This document shows positions 5,900-8,318 of a DNA stretch of 8,318 nucleotides, piece by piece. Made by a program: the position numbers and the translations under genes. Origin of the DNA: Candidatus Tagabacteria bacterium CG09_land_8_20_14_0_10_41_14 (GTDB lineage: Bacteria; Patescibacteriota; Minisyncoccia; JAHISW01; Tagabacteraceae); NCBI GenBank assembly GCA_002774055.1, contig PEZL01000039.1, positions 5,437 to 13,754 on the forward strand, given 5' to 3'. Numbering within the stretch: the first letter of the stretch is position 1; each line of letters starts with the position of its first letter. The notes beneath the pieces are model-generated. The model did not search any database. It was given only the letters and a program-made list of their open reading frames with translations, and was not told where the DNA came from.

Positions 5900-5928
5900 T
5901 TGTTTCTTTTGTCAAAAATGATTAAAAT
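5900..5928 (+). promoter_or_regulatory. Putative pth promoter, leaderless
   Basis: Plus strand: -35-like TTGTTT (5900-5905), a 17-bp spacer, and -10-like TAAAAT (5923-5928). The predicted start near 5935 is two bases before the pth ATG at 5937. It is back to back with the lepB promoter in an 87-bp divergent region. Confidence 0.5.
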
Positions 5929-5936
5929 AAATTCGT

Positions 5937-6512
5937 ATGTATTATATCGTAGGGCTTGGTAACCCGGGGAAAGAATACGAAAATACGCGGCATAACACCG
6001 GCCGGATGTTTGTTGAATTTTTTTGCAAAAAACAAAAATTTGATGATTTTAAAATTGATAAAAAAACCTTGTCGCTAAAGACCGAAGGCAAGGCCGGCAA
6101 AGAAAAAATAACGTGTTTTTTGCCGGAAACCTTTATGAATAAATCCGGCTTGGCCCTGAAGAAAATTGTCACTTCAAAAAAGAGCGCAAAAAAATTAATT
6201 GTTGTTCACGATGATTTAGATTTGGCCTTGGCTAATTACAAAATTTCTTTTGGCAAGGGTTCGGCCGGCCACAAAGGAGTGGAGTCAGTCATGGCTGCGG
6301 TAAAGACCAAGGATTTTTACAGGATTAGAATCGGGATTTCTCCTGCCTGCGCAGGCAGGCCTGCCACGCCAAAGGGTAAACTTAAAAAACCCAAGGGTGA
6401 AAAAAAAGTTTTGGATTTTTTGATGGGAAAGTTTAAACCGAAAGAGATGGCTGTTTTGAAGACAATAATGGAAGAGGCGGGGAAAGACGTGGAGAAGATC
6501 ATGGGTGCCTAA
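5937..6512 (+). CDS. pth: Peptidyl-tRNA hydrolase with repeat-derived insertion
   Basis: Pth cleaves the ester bond of peptidyl-tRNAs that drop off ribosomes, recycling tRNA. The 191-residue chain has GLGNPG (6-11), the catalytic histidine in ENTRHNTG (H19), FMNKSG with N68, HDDLDL with D93, GSAGHKG (108-114) and FYRIRIGI (127-134), so the catalytic set is present. One deviation: the position equivalent to E. coli N114, which helps bind substrate, is K113. Between RIRIGIS and the later KGEKKVLDFLMGKF lies an extra stretch; its first part, PACAGRPA (136-143), is encoded exactly by nested GC-rich palindromes (6342-6365) in an otherwise AT-rich gene. It looks like an in-frame repeat insertion. 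The segment falls in the loop before the C-terminal helix and may be tolerated. Its stop codon is two bases from the convergent S1 gene. Confidence 0.93.
   Translation: MYYIVGLGNPGKEYENTRHNTGRMFVEFFCKKQKFDDFKIDKKTLSLKTEGKAGKEKITCFLPETFMNKSGLALKKIVTSKKSAKKLIVVHDDLDLALANYKISFGKGSAGHKGVESVMAAVKTKDFYRIRIGISPACAGRPATPKGKLKKPKGEKKVLDFLMGKFKPKEMAVLKTIMEEAGKDVEKIMGA
6342..6365. repeat. Nested GC-rich palindromes inside pth
   Basis: CCTGCCTGC followed by GCAGGCAGG (6342-6359) is a perfect 18-bp palindrome, and GGCAGG followed by CCTGCC (6354-6365) is a second, overlapping one. The unit occupies exactly eight pth codons (P136-A143). Its GC content is far above the surrounding sequence. From memory, similar GCCTGCC/GGCAGG palindromes are common in Parcubacteria genomes; that is not shown by this window. 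Confidence 0.7.
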
Positions 6513-6538
6513 TTTTATTCTTGCAAAGATAAAATTAG
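6509..6538. terminator. AT-rich hairpin over the convergent pth and S1 stop codons
   Basis: CTAATTTTAT (6509-6518) pairs with ATAAAATTAG (6529-6538), and CTT/AAG can extend the stem inside with one bulged base. It contains both stop codons. The stem is AT-rich and no clean T-run follows, so it is at best a weak two-way terminator. Confidence 0.3.
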
Positions 6539-7609
6539 TCTTTCTTCGTCCGGTTCAAAAAGATTTATTTTGAAGTTGTAAGATTTTCCCAATTCCAGTT
6601 TACTTTTCATTTCTTCCTCAGATTCAAATTCGGAAATATGCGCCAATCCTGCAATGCCTTCCTCAATACTCACAAGCGTTCCGAATTTATTGAAGCGGAT
6701 TACAACGCCGTTTACCGTTTGGTTTTGCTTGTATTTTTTCTTGGCGTCTGTCCACGGATTATTTTTAAGCGCTTTTATTGAAAGTGAAATTTTATCGTTT
6801 TTTATGCTGATTATTTGTGCCGGAACTTTGTCGCCGACTTTGAAAAGATTGGCCGGGTCTTCCACTAATCCCCAGTCTAACTCCGAAATGTGGGTCAATC
6901 CTTCCAGTCCGTCTTCTATTTTTACAAATACGCCAAAATCCACCACTCCGGTTATTTCTCCTTCTATAACATCACCTATTTTGTATTTTGAGAGCATGTC
7001 TTTTATCTCTTCGGCCTCGGTCTCTTTTTCAGAGAAAATTAATTTATCTTCTTTTTGGTCGACTCCGATTATTACCACGGATAAGTTTTGTCCGGTTAAT
7101 TTCTTAAGTTCGTCCAGTATCTTGTCTTTATCTCCGCCTTCAACTCTTGGATAGTGGTTCGTTTTTAATTGCGAGGCGGGCAAAAATCCCTGCAATCCTT
7201 TCCAGTTAAAAATTAAACCTCCTTTGTTGGCGTCAATTACGGGCAGGGAAAAAACAGTTTGTTTTTTTTGCGCTTCTTCGGCCTCGCGCCATTTTATTTC
7301 CTGGCCGGCTTCTTTTAGCGAGAGTTCTATGTATCCGTCTTCGTTTTCGGGTTTTATTACTTTGGCCGTAACAATATCTCCGGGTTTGAGCGATTTTACA
7401 ATATCTCGCGCGTTGTTGAACTCACGTCCGTAAATTATTCCCGTGCCAAAAGGTTTTATGTTTAGAAAAAGCCGTGAACCTTTTTGTTTCAAAACTTCTC
7501 CGTCAATTAGATCACCTTCTTTCGGCGGGTTTAGCGGCAAAGCCCTGAAAAGGAAATCCATAGAGGTTTCCTGCCATTTTACCGGTTTTTTTGCTACTGC
7601 CGTAATCAT
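6515..7609 (-). CDS. rpsA: Ribosomal protein S1-like protein, four S1 domains
   Basis: The 364-residue product contains four OB-fold S1 RNA-binding repeats: about 30-100 (GDLIDGEVLKQKGSRLFLNI), 115-200 (a more divergent copy with GLQGFLPASQL), 213-285 (GDVIEGEITGVVDFGVFVKI ... GLTHISEL, the most canonical) and 296-362 (GVVIRFNKFGTLVSI ... GLAHISEF). bS1 on the 30S subunit helps bind and unfold mRNA at initiation. Four repeats resemble the shorter bS1 of Gram-positives rather than the six-repeat E. coli protein. I place the start at 7609 rather than at the in-frame ATG at 7645, because a TATAAT box (7628-7623) lies between them and would start the transcript near 7616. No Shine-Dalgarno is visible. 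A general S1-domain protein not bound to ribosomes remains possible. Confidence 0.85.
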   Translation of the reverse strand: MITAVAKKPVKWQETSMDFLFRALPLNPPKEGDLIDGEVLKQKGSRLFLNIKPFGTGIIYGREFNNARDIVKSLKPGDIVTAKVIKPENEDGYIELSLKEAGQEIKWREAEEAQKKQTVFSLPVIDANKGGLIFNWKGLQGFLPASQLKTNHYPRVEGGDKDKILDELKKLTGQNLSVVIIGVDQKEDKLIFSEKETEAEEIKDMLSKYKIGDVIEGEITGVVDFGVFVKIEDGLEGLTHISELDWGLVEDPANLFKVGDKVPAQIISIKNDKISLSIKALKNNPWTDAKKKYKQNQTVNGVVIRFNKFGTLVSIEEGIAGLAHISEFESEEEMKSKLELGKSYNFKINLFEPDEERLILSLQE

Positions 7610-7622
7610 TGAATAAAAGTAT

Positions 7623-7628
7623 ATTATA
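7623..7628 (-). promoter_or_regulatory. -10 box of the S1 gene
   Basis: A perfect TATAAT on the minus strand; transcription would start near 7616, seven bases before the ATG at 7609. No good -35 is seen at 16-18 bp. It supports 7609 over 7645 as the start codon. Confidence 0.45.
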
Positions 7629-7668
7629 ATTCTTGTATTTTGCAAGTTTTTGTATAACCCCGCTCAAT

Positions 7669-7692
7669 AATCGGACACCCGGGTGTCCGATT
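7669..7692. repeat. 24-bp perfect palindrome between divergent S1 and MBL genes
   Basis: AATCGGACACCC is followed directly by its exact reverse complement GGGTGTCCGATT. It is GC-rich in its core (14 of the central 20 bases) inside an AT-rich divergent spacer, lying between the two predicted -10 boxes. There is no T-run behind it and no reason to terminate here. It may be an operator acting on both promoters or a dispersed palindromic repeat. Confidence 0.65.
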
Positions 7693-7720
7693 TAGGTACT
7701 CTTTATTTTTTACCCAAAAT

Positions 7721-7729
7721 TGTTATAAT
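7721..7729 (+). promoter_or_regulatory. Extended -10 promoter of the MBL-fold gene, leaderless
   Basis: TGT followed by TATAAT (7724-7729) is a consensus extended -10, which can work without a good -35; none is seen. The predicted +1 is 7736, exactly the A of the start codon. Confidence 0.6.
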
Positions 7730-7735
7730 TTAAAC

Positions 7736-8318
7736 ATGATAATCACTTATTACGGAGCCTACTGTTTTAAACTGCAATCGGGAGAGAATGTTTTGGCGCT
7801 AAATCCGCCTTCCAAAAAATCGTCTTTTAAAAGTCCGCGTTTTCAGGCCGATGTTGTTTTGGTGGGTCAAAAAGAAGAGGATTTTAATGGTTTTGAAAAT
7901 ATTTCAGTGAAGGGCAAAGAAGAAAATCCTTTTTTGATTGATGGAGCCGGTGAATACGAAATTGGCAAGGTGTTGATTGAAGGAGTGGCTTTTTCTTCGG
8001 TCGGCACTATATACATTATTGGTTTGGAGAATATGCGTCTTTGCCACTTGGGTTCTTTTGAGGAAAAAGAATTAAGGCCGGAAATTATGGAAAGCGCGGG
8101 AGAAATAGATGTTTTGTTTGTTTCGGTAAAGACTCCGATGAGGGTTGTTAATCAGATTTCTCCGAAAATTTTTATACCAATGTATAAAGACACGAAAGAA
8201 CTGAATAATTTTTTAAAGAATGTTGATAAAGAAAAAAAGACGGCATTGGATAAGTTTAGTTTAAAGAAAAAAGACATCGCGGATAAGCAAGAGGAGTTGA
8301 TAGTTCTAAATCCCATGA
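7736..8318 (+). CDS. MBL-fold (UlaG-like) protein lacking metal ligands, 3' partial
   Basis: Translation from 7736 gives 194 codons with no stop before the window ends. The start MIITYYGAYCFKLQSGENVLALNPPSKKSS matches the first strands of small UlaG-like metallo-beta-lactamase-fold proteins, and DGAGEYEIGKVLIEGV (69-84), MRLCHLGSF (100-108), IDVLFVSV (124-131) and PKIFIPMYKD (143-152) follow in the expected order. The metal-binding residues are missing: where relatives have an HxHxDH motif after the 'adivLvs' strand, this one has GQKEEDF (44-50), and the histidine expected after IPM is replaced by tyrosine (Y150). H104 in CHLG remains. It is therefore probably a non-catalytic member. It is divergent from the S1 gene; its function is unknown. 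The remaining C-terminus is likely short, since LIVLNP resembles the closing strand. Confidence 0.7.
   Translation, partial: MIITYYGAYCFKLQSGENVLALNPPSKKSSFKSPRFQADVVLVGQKEEDFNGFENISVKGKEENPFLIDGAGEYEIGKVLIEGVAFSSVGTIYIIGLENMRLCHLGSFEEKELRPEIMESAGEIDVLFVSVKTPMRVVNQISPKIFIPMYKDTKELNNFLKNVDKEKKTALDKFSLKKKDIADKQEELIVLNPM

Noticed and set aside
6654..7154. 166-codon plus-strand open frame opposite the S1 gene
   Set aside because: It is a reverse-strand reading of the S1 repeats, rich in Ser and Thr, with no family pattern.
7610..7645. Upstream in-frame ATG for the S1 protein
   Set aside because: A consensus TATAAT lies between this ATG and 7609, and the extra residues (QNTRIIIYFYS) are just translated promoter sequence.
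1..8318. CRISPR array, transposase, integrase, prophage genes, tRNA or rRNA
   Set aside because: No regularly spaced direct repeats, no recombinase motifs and no complete tRNA cloverleaf were seen on either strand.

Overview
The window looks like chromosomal DNA from a member of the Candidate Phyla Radiation (Patescibacteria, most likely Parcubacteria-like). This is inferred from the gene order (signal peptidase, hisS, HIT protein, bS21, yqeY, ybeY, ftsA, ftsZ), from compact proteins at the short end of their families, from overlapping or nearly abutting genes, and from the near absence of Shine-Dalgarno sequences. TGA is a normal stop codon (hisS and the 432-1280 gene both end in TGA), which argues against the UGA-recoded Gracilibacteria and Absconditabacteria.

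Layout: bases 7609 down to 6515 carry a four-domain S1-type RNA-binding protein (- strand), divergent from a metallo-beta-lactamase-fold gene that starts at 7736 (+) and runs off the right edge. pth (5937-6512, +) converges on the S1 gene, with two bases between the stop codons, and is divergent from lepB. From lepB (start 5849) a tight minus-strand operon runs leftwards: lepB, hisS, HIT, rpsU, yqeY, ybeY. After a 109-bp gap that holds a 121-bp inverted-repeat element come ftsA, then a single-chain MNT-HEPN (MntA-HepT-like) protein, then a 284-bp non-coding block, then the first 49 codons of ftsZ.

The housekeeping genes serve translation (HisRS, bS21, S1, peptidyl-tRNA hydrolase, YbeY, YqeY), secretion (signal peptidase I) and division (FtsA, FtsZ). 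The unusual parts are: the fused toxin-antitoxin-like MNT-HEPN gene lying between ftsA and ftsZ; inverted repeats with a shared CCCGTTAG core on both sides of the ftsA/MNT-HEPN pair; a perfect palindrome read in frame inside pth; a 24-bp perfect palindrome in the S1/MBL divergent region; an MBL-fold protein that has lost its metal ligands; and promoters whose -10 boxes lie so close to the ATG that transcripts of ftsZ, lepB, pth and the MBL gene should be leaderless or nearly so.
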